Shown here piece after piece: positions 49,378 through 58,604 of a stretch of DNA of 64,000 bases. The DNA is taken from NCBI GenBank assembly GCA_016719385.1, contig JADJZA010000008.1, positions 186,001-250,000 on the forward strand, in the 5' to 3' direction. Source of the stretch: Candidatus Microthrix subdominans (lineage in GTDB: Bacteria > Actinomycetota > Acidimicrobiia > Acidimicrobiales > Microtrichaceae). The notes under the pieces were generated by a model, which saw only the letters and a list, made by a program, of their open reading frames with translations, was not told the DNA's origin and made no database searches. Position 1 is the first letter of the stretch; each line of letters starts with the position of its first letter. The translations under genes and the position numbers were made by a program.

Positions 49378-50372
49378 AGCTCATCACCAACCTCGGGGGA
49401 GCGGACTCACCGGCCCGCACCCGTGCGCCCGAACGGGGCACCTTCCGGGTGGGGGCGGTTCAGACGGCGTGGCATCGCGACGCCGGCGAACACCGGGCCA
49501 CCCTGACCGCCGGCGTCGAGCTCGCCGCCCGGGCCGGTGCGCAGCTGGTGTGCCTGCAGGAGCTGACGCTGTCGCCCTACTTCGCCATCGTGCCCGACGG
49601 AGCCGAGGCGCTCGGCGTGGCGGCCGAGCCACTGCCCGGCGGCCCGACCCACGCGTTCGCCGCCGAGCTGGCGGCGCGCTTCGGCCTGGTCGTGCACGCC
49701 TCCCTGTTCGAGGCGGCGGGGGAGGCGGAGCACCCGTCCGTCGGCGCCGTGCCGGCCGGTGGAGGGGGCTTCAACACCGCCATCGCGGTCGGCCCCGATG
49801 GCGAACTCTTGGCCCGAACCCGCAAGCTGCACATCCCGGTGACCGCCGGCTACTACGAGGATCGCTACTTTGCGCCGGGCGACACCGGCTACCCCGTCGT
49901 CGACGTGGGGCCTGCCCGCATCGGGTTGCCGACCTGCTGGGACCAGTGGTTCCCCGAACCGCCCCGGGCCTACTCGTTGGCGGGGGCCGACCTGCTGGTG
50001 TACCCGACCGCCATCGGCTCGGAGCCCGACCATCCCGGCTTCGACACCCGGCCGCTGTGGCAGCAGGTGATCGTCGGCAACGGCATCGCCAACGGCCTGG
50101 CGATGGTGGCGGTCAACCGCATCGGCACCGAACGGGCGGCCGACCTGGTGGCTGCGGGGACGGCGCCCGATCCGCCGGACACGGCGATCACGTTCTACGG
50201 CAGCTCGTTCATCTCCGACCCGTACGGTCGGATCCTGGCCCAGGCGCCGCGCGACGCCGATGCCGTGCTGGTGGCGGACGTTGACCTCGACGCCAAGCGT
50301 GATTGGCTGGAGCTGTTCCCGCTGCTCACCACCCGGCGCCCCGACACCTACGGTTCGATGACCGCCCAATGA
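49374..50372 (+). CDS. aguB: N-carbamoylputrescine amidase
   Basis: This 332-residue nitrilase-superfamily amidase hydrolyses N-carbamoylputrescine to putrescine, CO2 and ammonia. The catalytic triad is visible: Glu in CLQELTLSPYF, Lys in TRKLHIPVTAGYYEDRYFAP and Cys in LPTCWDQWFPEPPRAY. The PVTAGYYEDRYFAPGD stretch is typical of AguB. The first 20 residues are extra relative to the family core, which begins at FRVGAVQTAW. The GTG start overlaps the aguA stop, so the two enzymes are made together. Confidence 0.93.
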   Translation: MKLITNLGGADSPARTRAPERGTFRVGAVQTAWHRDAGEHRATLTAGVELAARAGAQLVCLQELTLSPYFAIVPDGAEALGVAAEPLPGGPTHAFAAELAARFGLVVHASLFEAAGEAEHPSVGAVPAGGGGFNTAIAVGPDGELLARTRKLHIPVTAGYYEDRYFAPGDTGYPVVDVGPARIGLPTCWDQWFPEPPRAYSLAGADLLVYPTAIGSEPDHPGFDTRPLWQQVIVGNGIANGLAMVAVNRIGTERAADLVAAGTAPDPPDTAITFYGSSFISDPYGRILAQAPRDADAVLVADVDLDAKRDWLELFPLLTTRRPDTYGSMTAQ

Positions 50373-50380
50373 CCGACCCC

Positions 50381-51670
50381 TCAGCGATGGTCCTGGAAGT
50401 CGAACCAGCGGCTGACGAGCGGCAGGTAGGCGTGGCGCCAAGACGACAGGGGCACGTTGCGATGCTTCAGCTCGGCCAGCGCCGGGGGTGGCGCCTCACC
50501 GGTCAGAACCTGACTCAGCCGATGCCCCAACCAGGTGTTCATCGCCACGCCGCTGCCGTTGCAGCCGGTGGCGTACCAGGCTCCATCCAGGCGCCCGACG
50601 TGGGGCAGGCGGTCCAGCGTGAGCGCCACGTTGCCGCCCCAGGCGTGCTCCACGGCGGTGCCGGCCAGTTGGGGGTGGACCCGCAGCATCGAGTCGTAGA
50701 GGAAGTCGCGGGCCTCGGGCACGTCCACCGGGTCGAGGCTGCGGCGCCCGCCGAAGGCCAGGCGCCGGTCGGGCGTGAGGCGCCAGTAAAACAGAAAGTT
50801 CTTGGTGTCCACCATCATCCGCCCGGTGGGGCTGACGCTTCGGGCCAGCTCCTCGGGCAGCACCTCGGTGGCGATGATGTAGCTGCCGACCGGCACCACC
50901 TTGCGTCGCAGGTCCGGCGTGGCGGCATCGGCGTAGGCGTTGGTGGCCAGGATCACGTCGGCGGCATCGACGCTGCCCCGCGTGGTCGTCACCCGGTGGC
51001 GCCCCCCGCGTCGGCTCAGGCCGGTCACCCCGGTGCGGTCGATCACCCGGGCACCGGCGTTCATGGCCCGGGTGGCCAGGCCGGCGTGAAGCCTGGCCGG
51101 GTGCAGCCCGCCGGTGCGGTCGAAGACGACCCCGCCGTGAAACGCCTCGCTGCCGATCTCCGCGCCCAGGTCGCCGGCCTCGACAAACCTGACGGCCTCG
51201 CCCAGGGCGGCGTGTTCGGCCGCCTGGTGGCGCAACTCGTCGGTGTGCGATGGCGAATGGGCCAGGTACAGCTGACCGTTCCGGACGTAGTCGCAGTCGA
51301 TGCCGGCTCGGCCGTCATCGCCGGCGATGGTGGTCTCGACGAAGTCGAACGCCTCGTTCGCCTCGGCGTACAGGCGGGTGCCCAGCTCGCCGTAGTGCCG
51401 CTCGAGGCCGGCCGGCCCGGACTTGAGCTCGGGGATCACCATGCCGCCGTTGCGGCTGGAGGCGCCCCAACCGAGCGGCTCGCGGTCGAACACCACCACC
51501 GAGCGTCCGGCAATCGCCAACGTGTCGGCGGCGGCCAGGCCGCACAGCCCGGCGCCGACGACGACGACGTCGACCGAGGTCGGCAGGTCACCCCCGGTGG
51601 TGAGAGGCGGCGTCACCTGTGCCTGCCACAGCCCGGTTTCGGTGTAGCTGGGAGCAAGCAGGGCAGGCAC
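50381..51670 (-). CDS. FAD-dependent amine oxidoreductase (DAO family, PuuB-like)
   Basis: This protein of 429 residues has the FAD-binding motif VDVVVVGAGLCGLAAADTLA, the PuuB-like REPLGWGASSRNGGMVIPEL, and a C-terminal HAWGGNVALTLDRLPHVGRL followed by ATGCNGSGVAMNTWLGHRLS. It probably oxidises an amine or its glutamylated form. It is the second such gene in the island and differs clearly from the first (38860). The GTG at 51670 is chosen because TAGGTT (51683-51678) lies seven bases before it; a TTG at 51679 is too close to that element. It converges with aguB, eight bases apart. Confidence 0.85.
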   Translation of the reverse strand: MPALLAPSYTETGLWQAQVTPPLTTGGDLPTSVDVVVVGAGLCGLAAADTLAIAGRSVVVFDREPLGWGASSRNGGMVIPELKSGPAGLERHYGELGTRLYAEANEAFDFVETTIAGDDGRAGIDCDYVRNGQLYLAHSPSHTDELRHQAAEHAALGEAVRFVEAGDLGAEIGSEAFHGGVVFDRTGGLHPARLHAGLATRAMNAGARVIDRTGVTGLSRRGGRHRVTTTRGSVDAADVILATNAYADAATPDLRRKVVPVGSYIIATEVLPEELARSVSPTGRMMVDTKNFLFYWRLTPDRRLAFGGRRSLDPVDVPEARDFLYDSMLRVHPQLAGTAVEHAWGGNVALTLDRLPHVGRLDGAWYATGCNGSGVAMNTWLGHRLSQVLTGEAPPPALAELKHRNVPLSSWRHAYLPLVSRWFDFQDHR

Positions 51671-51677
51671 GTTGCGC

Positions 51678-51683
51678 AACCTA
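51678..51683 (-). promoter_or_regulatory. -10 element deciding the FAD oxidoreductase start
   Basis: TAGGTT on the minus strand with a seven-base gap to the GTG at 51670. Confidence 0.4.
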
Positions 51684-51765
51684 CCGCCGCGCCCGTCGCC
51701 TGTGACCGAAAACCCCTGCCCAACGGTGCGCCACCGACCAACTCACCGACACGATCCGCCTCGCG

Positions 51766-53322
51766 GTGGATCCGACGATCAAGGACATCATCGTGAACGA
51801 CACCGAGCGCAACGAAACCGGCACAGCGCTGCTCACCATCGACCACTGGTTGGAGGACGCACGCTGGGCGGGCAACGGCGAGCGCGTCGGCGACGTGTTC
51901 GATCCCGCCCGGGGCGAGGTGGCGGCGCGGGTGCGGCTGGCCTCGAGCGACGACGTCGACACGGTGGTGCTGTCGGCCCGTCGGGCGCATGTCGGCTGGC
52001 GTGAGACATCGTTGTCCAGGCGCAGCGCCGTGCTGTTCGCTTTTCGGGAGGCGCTCATGCGCCGGGCGGACGAGCTGGCGGCGGTGATCAGCGCCCAGCA
52101 CGGCAAGGTGCGCTCCGACGCCGCCGGCGAGTTGCAGCGGGGCATCGAGGTGGTCGAGTTCGCCTGCGGCATTCCCACCCTGCTCGCCGGCGCCCACAGC
52201 GAGGGCGCCTCGACCCACGTCGACGTCACCACGATCCGCCAAAGCGTCGGCGTCACCGTTGGCATCACCCCGTTCAACTTTCCCGCGATGGTGCCGCTGT
52301 GGATGTGCCCGGTGGCCATCGCGTGCGGCAACTCGTTCATCCTCAAGCCGTCCGAACGCGACCCGGGGGCGTCGATGATCCTGGCGGAGAGCTGGGCGGA
52401 GGCCGGGCTGCCCGCCGGTGTGTTCAGCGTGCTGCACGGCGACGCCAACGTGGTCAACGCCCTGCTGACGCACGCCGACGTGGACGCCGTCTCGTTCGTG
52501 GGCTCCACCCCGATCGCCCGTCACGTCTACGAGACCGCCTCGGTCACCGGCATGCGGGTGCAGGCGCTGGGCGGGGCGAAGAATCACATGATCGTGCTGC
52601 CCGACGCCGACCTGGAGGCCGCCGCCGACGCTGCGGTCAGCGCCGGCTACGGCTCGGCCGGTGAGCGCTGCATGGCCATCTCGGTGGTGGTCGCCGTCGA
52701 CCCGGTGGGCGACGAGCTGGTCGAGGCGATCGCCGAACGCTCCAGTAGCATCGTGGTCGGCCCCGGCTCGGATGATGCCTCCGAGATGGGCCCGCTGGTG
52801 ACGGCGGCCCATCGCGACCGGGTGCGGGGCTACGTCGACGCCGCTGAGGCCGACGGGGCCACGCTGGTCATCGATGGCCGGACGCTCAAGGTGGCGGGCA
52901 GCCCCGACGGGTACTGGATGGGCCCGACGCTGATCGACGACGTCACCACGAACATGTCGGTGTACACCGACGAGGTGTTCGGCCCGGTGCTGTGCGTGGT
53001 GCGGGTGCCCGACTACGAGGCGGCCGTCGAGCTGGTCAACACCAACCCCTACGGCAACGGGGTGGCCATCTTCACGGCCGATGGCGGGGCGGCCCGGCGC
53101 TTCAGCGCCGAGGTGGAGGCCGGCATGGTGGGGGTCAACGTGGCCATCCCGGTGCCCGTCGCCTACCACTCCTTCGGCGGCTGGGGGGAGTCGCTGTTCG
53201 GCGACACCCACATCTACGGTCCCGAGGGCGTTGCCTTCTATACCCGCAACAAGGTGATCACCACCCGCTGGGCCGATCCGTCCACCCGGGGTCCCGACCT
53301 GGGCTTCCCCACCCACACCTGA
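51766..53322 (+). CDS. mmsA: Methylmalonate-semialdehyde dehydrogenase (CoA-acylating)
   Basis: This 518-residue CoA-dependent aldehyde dehydrogenase of the MmsA/IolA group makes propionyl- or acetyl-CoA from methylmalonate or malonate semialdehyde. Diagnostic stretches are VGITPFNFPAMVPLWMCPVA, LQALGGAKNHMIVLPDADL-like GGAKNHMIVLPDADL, the catalytic Cys in GSAGERCMAISVVV and GWGESLFGDTHIYG. It could degrade semialdehydes from beta-alanine, valine or inositol. The N-terminal 20 residues are uncertain; a GTG at 51793 is an alternative start. It is followed by another aldehyde dehydrogenase gene 11 bases downstream. Confidence 0.9.
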   Translation: MDPTIKDIIVNDTERNETGTALLTIDHWLEDARWAGNGERVGDVFDPARGEVAARVRLASSDDVDTVVLSARRAHVGWRETSLSRRSAVLFAFREALMRRADELAAVISAQHGKVRSDAAGELQRGIEVVEFACGIPTLLAGAHSEGASTHVDVTTIRQSVGVTVGITPFNFPAMVPLWMCPVAIACGNSFILKPSERDPGASMILAESWAEAGLPAGVFSVLHGDANVVNALLTHADVDAVSFVGSTPIARHVYETASVTGMRVQALGGAKNHMIVLPDADLEAAADAAVSAGYGSAGERCMAISVVVAVDPVGDELVEAIAERSSSIVVGPGSDDASEMGPLVTAAHRDRVRGYVDAAEADGATLVIDGRTLKVAGSPDGYWMGPTLIDDVTTNMSVYTDEVFGPVLCVVRVPDYEAAVELVNTNPYGNGVAIFTADGGAARRFSAEVEAGMVGVNVAIPVPVAYHSFGGWGESLFGDTHIYGPEGVAFYTRNKVITTRWADPSTRGPDLGFPTHT

Positions 53323-53333
53323 GGAGTTTGACC

Positions 53334-54758
53334 ATGACTACCGACGTGACACCGATGCGGATCGACGGGGCGGCCGTCGGCGCCGACGAGCACACCACCG
53401 TGTGCTCGCCCTACGACGGGCGTGAGCTGGGGCGGGTACCCAGGGGGACCGAGGCCGACGTCGACCGTGCGGTGGCCGTGGCGCTCGAGCGTCATCTCGG
53501 GGGAGCGCTGCCGGCGCACGAACGGGCCGAGATCCTCGATCGGGCGGCGGTGGCGCTCACGATCCGTCACGAGGAGTTCGCCCAATCGATCAGCGCCGAG
53601 GCGGCCAAGCCGATCGCCACCGCCCGCGTTGAGGCGGCCCGGGCGGTCGACACGTTCCGCTTCTCCGCCGCCGTGGCCCGCACGATGACCGGTGAGATGG
53701 TGCCGATGGAGGCCTCGTCGGCGGGCCTCGGCAAGCTGGGCTTCGTCCTGCGGGTGCCCATCGGCGTGGTCGGGGCGATCTCACCGTTCAACTTTCCGCT
53801 CAACCTGGTCACCCACAAGGTGGCGCCGGCGATCGCCGCCGGGTGCCCGGTGGTGCTCAAGCCGGCGTCGTCCACCCCGCTCACGGCGCTGCTGCTCGCC
53901 TCGATGCTCGAGGACGATGCCGGCCTGCCGCCCGGGTGGCTCAACGTGGTGACCGTCCCCGGTTCGGTGGCCGACGCCCTGGTCACCCACGACGATGTGG
54001 CCGCCATCTCCTTCACCGGCTCGCCCGACGTGGGCTGGGAAATTCGGGCCAAGGCGCCCCGCAAGCGGGTCGGGCTCGAGCTGGGCAACAACGCCCCGGT
54101 CATCGTGCACCGCGACGCCGATGTGGCTGTCGCCGCGCAACGGGTGGCCGCGGGCGGCTACTCCTACTCCGGGCAGACGTGCATCTCGGTGCAGCGGGTG
54201 TACGTCCACGACGACGTGGCCGACGAGTTCCTCGGCGCGTTCGAGGCCGAGGTGTCCGCTCTGGTGGTGGGCGACCCGGCCGACGGCGCCACCAACGTCA
54301 GTGCGTTGATCGATCGGGGCGAGACCGACCGGGTGGTCGGCACCGTCACCGAGGCGATCGCTGCGGGGGCCACGGCGGTCGTCGGCGGCGGGGTCGCCGA
54401 CGGGCTGCTGGCGCCCACCGTGCTCAGCGGGGTCACCCCCGACATGGCGGTCAGCCGCACCGAGGTGTTCGGCCCGGTGGTCGGCGTGGCCAGCTACAGC
54501 GACGTAAACGACGCGTTCGCCTGGGCCAACGACAGCCGCTACGGGTTGCAGGCCGGGATCTTCACCAACGACCTGTCGCTGGGCCTCGATGCCGCCCACC
54601 GCCTGGACTACGGCGGGGTGTGCGTCAATGAGGTGCCCACCTTCCGAACCGACCAGATGCCCTACGGCGGCATCCGCGATTCGGGCAACACCAAGGAGGG
54701 TCCGGCCTGGGCGGTGCGGGAGATGACCGAGGAGCGCATGGTGGTCATCACCCGCTGA
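53334..54758 (+). CDS. NAD(P)-dependent aldehyde dehydrogenase
   Basis: This aldehyde dehydrogenase has 474 residues: VGAISPFNFPLNLVTHKVAP, the cofactor loop FTGSPDVGWEIRAKA, the Glu in VGLELGNNAPVI, the catalytic Cys in YSGQTCISVQRVYV and the C-terminal QMPYGGIRDSGNTKEGPAWA. The IRDSGNTKEGPAWA ending resembles lactaldehyde, glyceraldehyde-3-phosphate (non-phosphorylating) and phosphonoacetaldehyde-type enzymes. Succinate semialdehyde would fit the pathway but is not proven. GAGGAG lies eight bases before the ATG at 53334. Confidence 0.88.
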   Translation: MTTDVTPMRIDGAAVGADEHTTVCSPYDGRELGRVPRGTEADVDRAVAVALERHLGGALPAHERAEILDRAAVALTIRHEEFAQSISAEAAKPIATARVEAARAVDTFRFSAAVARTMTGEMVPMEASSAGLGKLGFVLRVPIGVVGAISPFNFPLNLVTHKVAPAIAAGCPVVLKPASSTPLTALLLASMLEDDAGLPPGWLNVVTVPGSVADALVTHDDVAAISFTGSPDVGWEIRAKAPRKRVGLELGNNAPVIVHRDADVAVAAQRVAAGGYSYSGQTCISVQRVYVHDDVADEFLGAFEAEVSALVVGDPADGATNVSALIDRGETDRVVGTVTEAIAAGATAVVGGGVADGLLAPTVLSGVTPDMAVSRTEVFGPVVGVASYSDVNDAFAWANDSRYGLQAGIFTNDLSLGLDAAHRLDYGGVCVNEVPTFRTDQMPYGGIRDSGNTKEGPAWAVREMTEERMVVITR

Positions 54759-54771
54759 TCAGCGGCGTCGC

Positions 54772-56133
54772 TCACAGCAGGTCGAGCACCTCGGCCACCA
54801 TGTCGGTCGTCGTCCCGGGGTGCAGAAACGCGCAGCGCAGGATCGGCTTACCGTCGTGGTTCGATGGCACGACGAAGCCCACCTGATCGGCCAGCAGTTG
54901 GTCGGAGAATCGCTGGTAGTCGCCGGCGTTCCAGCCGGAGCGCGTGAACGCCACAACCGACAGCTGAGGCTCGATCACCAGGTCGAGGTGCGGCGCCTCC
55001 CTCACCCGGTCCGCAGTCCAGCGGGCCAGGCTCAGCGCAGCCTCGATCGCGTCCCGGTAGGCGCCCAGGCCGTGCACGGCCAGCGAGAACCACAGGGCCA
55101 GCCCCCGGGCCCGACGGGTGAGGTGATGGGCGTAGTCGGCCGGGTTCCAGCCGACGTCGCTTGGGTCGCCCGTGTCGTGCAGCACGTCGAGGTAGCCGGC
55201 GTGCTGGGCGTGGGTGACGGCGGCGACCGCCGGCTCCCGGTACAGCAGCGCGGCACAGTCGAACGGCGCAAACAGCCACTTGTGCGGGTCGACCACCATC
55301 GAGTCGCAGCCCTCGATGCCGTCGAACCGGCTGCGGGCCGACGGGGCCAGGCGTGCCGCCGCCCCGTAGGCGCCGTCAACGTGAAACCACCACCCGTGCG
55401 CCGCAGCGACGTCGGCGATCGCATCGAGTTCGTCGACGATCCCCAGGTTGGTGGTGCCGGCGGTGGCGACCACCGCCATCACCCGCTCGGGTTGCTCCAG
55501 CCGGCCCGCCACCGCCGCCAACCCCCGGCCGGTGAGGCGGCCGTCGACCGTCGGCACCGTGATCACGTCGACGTCCAGCAGGTGTGCGGTGTTGCTCACC
55601 GAGCTGTGGGCCTGGTCGGAGCACACGATCGAGGTGGCCGCCCGAGCGTCGCCAAGACGCCGCCGGGCCGCGTCGCGAGCGACGGCCAGCGCCGACAGGT
55701 TGCCAGCACTTCCGCCCGACACAAAGCAGCCTCCGGCCGAGACGGGCATGCCCATCTCAGCCGCCAACACGGCCAGCGCCTGGTTCTCGGCATGCACGGC
55801 GCCGGAGGCGTCCAACCACGACGTGGCGTTCAGCGACGACGCCGACACCACCATGTCGAACATCAGCGACGCCTTGGTGGGCGCAGCGGGAATGAACGAG
55901 AGATAGCGCGGGCTGTCCACCGAGATCACCGACGTGGCGAGCACGTTGGTGAATTGGGCAAACACCTCCTCCGGCGGTCGCGGGCGCTCGCCGATCAGGT
56001 TGGGCGCCCGCTGCGCGAGCGACGTCATCGATTCGGGGTGGTCGAGCGGCACGGGATCCAGCCCCAGCCGGTCGACCACATAGTCGGCGACCAGCGACAT
56101 GATCCGGTCGGTCACCTCATCGCTCTGGTGCAT
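54772..56133 (-). CDS. Group II PLP-dependent amino acid decarboxylase
   Basis: This 453-residue decarboxylase is of the aromatic-L-amino-acid/glutamate decarboxylase group. It shows PRYLSFIPAAPTKASLMFDM, FVSGGSAGNLSALAVARDAA, SDQAHSSVSNTAHLL with the cofactor-stacking His, ATAGTTNLGIVDELDAI, the Asp in WWFHVDGAYGAAA and the Schiff-base lysine in VDPHKWLFAPFDCAALL. The substrate is not clear; aromatic or aliphatic amino acids are possible, and it could feed amines into the island. It is convergent with the aldehyde dehydrogenase and lies 46 bases from the aconitase gene on the same strand. Confidence 0.88.
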   Translation of the reverse strand: MHQSDEVTDRIMSLVADYVVDRLGLDPVPLDHPESMTSLAQRAPNLIGERPRPPEEVFAQFTNVLATSVISVDSPRYLSFIPAAPTKASLMFDMVVSASSLNATSWLDASGAVHAENQALAVLAAEMGMPVSAGGCFVSGGSAGNLSALAVARDAARRRLGDARAATSIVCSDQAHSSVSNTAHLLDVDVITVPTVDGRLTGRGLAAVAGRLEQPERVMAVVATAGTTNLGIVDELDAIADVAAAHGWWFHVDGAYGAAARLAPSARSRFDGIEGCDSMVVDPHKWLFAPFDCAALLYREPAVAAVTHAQHAGYLDVLHDTGDPSDVGWNPADYAHHLTRRARGLALWFSLAVHGLGAYRDAIEAALSLARWTADRVREAPHLDLVIEPQLSVVAFTRSGWNAGDYQRFSDQLLADQVGFVVPSNHDGKPILRCAFLHPGTTTDMVAEVLDLL

Positions 56134-56179
56134 CCGCCCAGCATCGCGGCTGCGTCAACCGCACCAGCTGGGCTGCGGG

Positions 56180-58456
56180 CTACTCGCCGCCCAATTCCTG
56201 GCGGATCATGTTGAGCGCCGAGCCGGCCTTGAACCAGGCGATGTGCTCCGGCGACATCGTCTGGTTGGTGAGGAACTCCTCACTGGTGCCATCGGGGTGG
56301 TTGAGCACGCACGTCACCTGGCCACCGGGGGTCAGGTCGGCCAGGCCGGTGATCGAGATGGTGTCGTCCTCACCGATGGCGTCGTAGGTGGCCGGGTCGT
56401 CGAAGGTCAGCGCCAGCACGCCCTGCTTCTTCAGGTTGGTCTCGTGGATGCGGGCGAAGCTGCGCACGATGATGGCGGCGGCGCCGCGGAAGCGAGGTTC
56501 CATGGCGGCGTGCTCGCGGGACGAGCCTTCTCCCCAGTTCTCGTCGCCGACCGCCACCCAGCGCACGCCTGACTCGCCCAGGTGCTTGGCGATGTCCGGG
56601 TAGGTCTTGGTCTCGCCGTCGAGCGGGTCCTTGCCGGTGCCGGCCTCGCCGGTGAAGGCGTTGACGATGCCGTTGAACAGGTTGCCCGAGATGTTCTCGA
56701 GGTGGCCCCGGTACTTCAGCCACTTGCCGGCCATCGAGATGTGGTCGGTCGTCGCCTTGCCCTGGGCCTTCAACAGCAGCGGCAGCTCGACGTAGTCCTC
56801 GCCGTCCCACGGCTCGAATGGGATCAGCAGTTGCAGCCGGTCGGAGTCGGGGCTGACGACGATCTCGATGTCGGAGGAGTCGGCCGGCGGGGCGATGAAG
56901 CCGTCCTCGCCTGGGTCGAAGCCCCTGGCTGGCAGCTCCTCACCAACCGGCACCGCCAGCTTCACCTGTTCGCCGTTGGCGTTGGTCAGCGTGTCGGTCA
57001 GTGGGTTGAAGTCCAGCGTGCCGGCGAGCGCCAGGGCCACGGTGGTCTCCGGGCTGGTGACGAAGGCGTGGGTGCTGGCGATGCCGTCGTTGCGCTTGGG
57101 GAAGTTGCGGTTGTAGCTGTTGACGATGGTGTTCTTCTCGCCTTCGTGCACGTCGGATCGGGCCCACTGGCCGATGCACGGCCCGCAGGCGTTGGCCAGC
57201 ACGGTGGCGCCGGCGGCCTCGAAGGTCTCGAGCAGCCCGTCGCGCTCGATCGTGGCCCGCACCTGCTCGGAGCCGGGCGTAATCATCAGCTCGGTCTTCA
57301 CCTTCAGGCCGTTGTCGGCGGCGTGGCGCAGGATCGAGGCCGCCCGGGTGATGTCCTCGTAGGAGGAGTTGGTGCACGAGCCGACCAGCGCGGAGGACAC
57401 CTCGAGTGGCCAGCCGTTCTCGCGGGCCTCGGCGCCCAGCTCGCCCACCTCGCGGGCCAGGTCCGGGGTGAACGGGCCGTTGATGTGGGGCTGCAGCGTG
57501 CTCAGGTCGATCTCGACGACCTCGTCGTAGAAGTCGGCCGGGTTGGCGAGCACCTCGTCGTCGGGGCGCAGGTGGTGGGCGACGGTATTGGCCGCATCGG
57601 CGATCGCCTCCCGGCCGGTCGCCTTCAGGTAGCGGGCCATGGCGTCGTCGTAGCCGAACAGCGAGGTGGTGGCACCGATCTCGGCCCCCATATTGCAGAT
57701 CGTGCCCTTGCCGGTCGCCGAGATGCTGGTGGCGCCGGGGCCGAAGTACTCGACGATGCTGCCGGTGCCACCCTTGACGGTGAGGATGTCGGCCACCTTC
57801 AAGATGATGTCCTTGGGGGAGGACCAGCCGTTCAGCTCGCCCGTCAGGTGCACGCCGATCAAGCGGGGCCAGCGGACGTTGAAGGGGAACCCGGTCATCA
57901 CGTCGACCGCATCGGCGCCGCCGACGCCGATGGCGATCATGCCCAGGCCGCCGGCGTTGGGGGTGTGGCTGTCGGTGCCGATCATCATGCCGCCCGGGAA
58001 GGCGTAGTTCTCGAGCACCACCTGGTGGATGATGCCGGCGCCCGGCTTCCAGAAGCCCAGGCCGTACTTGGCCGACACCGACTCGAGGAAGTCGTACACC
58101 TCGGCGTTGTTCTTCTCGGCGGCCAGCAGGTCGACCAGGCCGTTCTCCTTGGCCTGGATCAGGTGGTCGCAGTGCACGGTGGATGGCACGGCCACCTCGG
58201 GCAGGCCGGCGGTGACGAACTGCAGCAGCGCCATCTGGGCGGTGGCGTCCTGCATGGCCACCCGGTCGGGGTTCAGGTCGTTGTAGGTGACCCCACGCTC
58301 GATCTCGGCGGAGGGATCGGCCAGGTGGGCGATCAGGATCTTCTCCGCCAGCGTCAGGGGACGGCCCAAGCGGGTGCGGGCGTCGTCGATGCGCTCGTCG
58401 AAGCGGGCGTATGCGTCGTTGACAAGTTCGATCGGCGTGCTGGCGGTGACGGCCAT
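56180..58456 (-). CDS. acn: Aconitate hydratase, mitochondrial type
   Basis: This 758-residue 4Fe-4S enzyme interconverts citrate and isocitrate in the TCA cycle. Cluster cysteines are in VGSCTNSSYED and ANACGPCIGQW. Other active-site blocks are VPSTVHCDHLIQAKE, GTDSHTPNAGGLGMIAIGVG, NSYNRNFPKRNDG and the swivelling domain DENWGEGSSREHAAMEPRF. Length and arrangement fit the mitochondrial-type (AcnA-short) subgroup, not the 900-residue AcnA/IRP type. The ATG at 58456 (MAVTASTP) has GAGGGG five to six bases upstream. The gene is divergent from coaE. Confidence 0.96.
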   Translation of the reverse strand: MAVTASTPIELVNDAYARFDERIDDARTRLGRPLTLAEKILIAHLADPSAEIERGVTYNDLNPDRVAMQDATAQMALLQFVTAGLPEVAVPSTVHCDHLIQAKENGLVDLLAAEKNNAEVYDFLESVSAKYGLGFWKPGAGIIHQVVLENYAFPGGMMIGTDSHTPNAGGLGMIAIGVGGADAVDVMTGFPFNVRWPRLIGVHLTGELNGWSSPKDIILKVADILTVKGGTGSIVEYFGPGATSISATGKGTICNMGAEIGATTSLFGYDDAMARYLKATGREAIADAANTVAHHLRPDDEVLANPADFYDEVVEIDLSTLQPHINGPFTPDLAREVGELGAEARENGWPLEVSSALVGSCTNSSYEDITRAASILRHAADNGLKVKTELMITPGSEQVRATIERDGLLETFEAAGATVLANACGPCIGQWARSDVHEGEKNTIVNSYNRNFPKRNDGIASTHAFVTSPETTVALALAGTLDFNPLTDTLTNANGEQVKLAVPVGEELPARGFDPGEDGFIAPPADSSDIEIVVSPDSDRLQLLIPFEPWDGEDYVELPLLLKAQGKATTDHISMAGKWLKYRGHLENISGNLFNGIVNAFTGEAGTGKDPLDGETKTYPDIAKHLGESGVRWVAVGDENWGEGSSREHAAMEPRFRGAAAIIVRSFARIHETNLKKQGVLALTFDDPATYDAIGEDDTISITGLADLTPGGQVTCVLNHPDGTSEEFLTNQTMSPEHIAWFKAGSALNMIRQELGGE

Positions 58457-58604
58457 GGGGTCCCCTCGATTGCGGTGCTGACAGGTGTGGTCGCCCAACG
58501 GCGACGCTCCCACCCTACGCCGCGTCCCCAGTCACCCCGAGGGGCCCCCTGGTCGGCGTTCGGTTGACGCGTTCGGCGGTGGGAGGCTGGTACCGTCGCC
58601 GCCC

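Noticed and set aside
56582..58567. Long open frame of 661 codons on the plus strand
   Set aside because: It is antisense to the aconitase gene, has Gly/Val/Arg-rich sequence without family motifs, and is the usual by-product of high third-position GC.
58564..58596. TTGACG and TACCGT as a full coaE promoter
   Set aside because: The spacing is 21 bases, too long for a standard pair; only the -10 relation to the ATG was kept.
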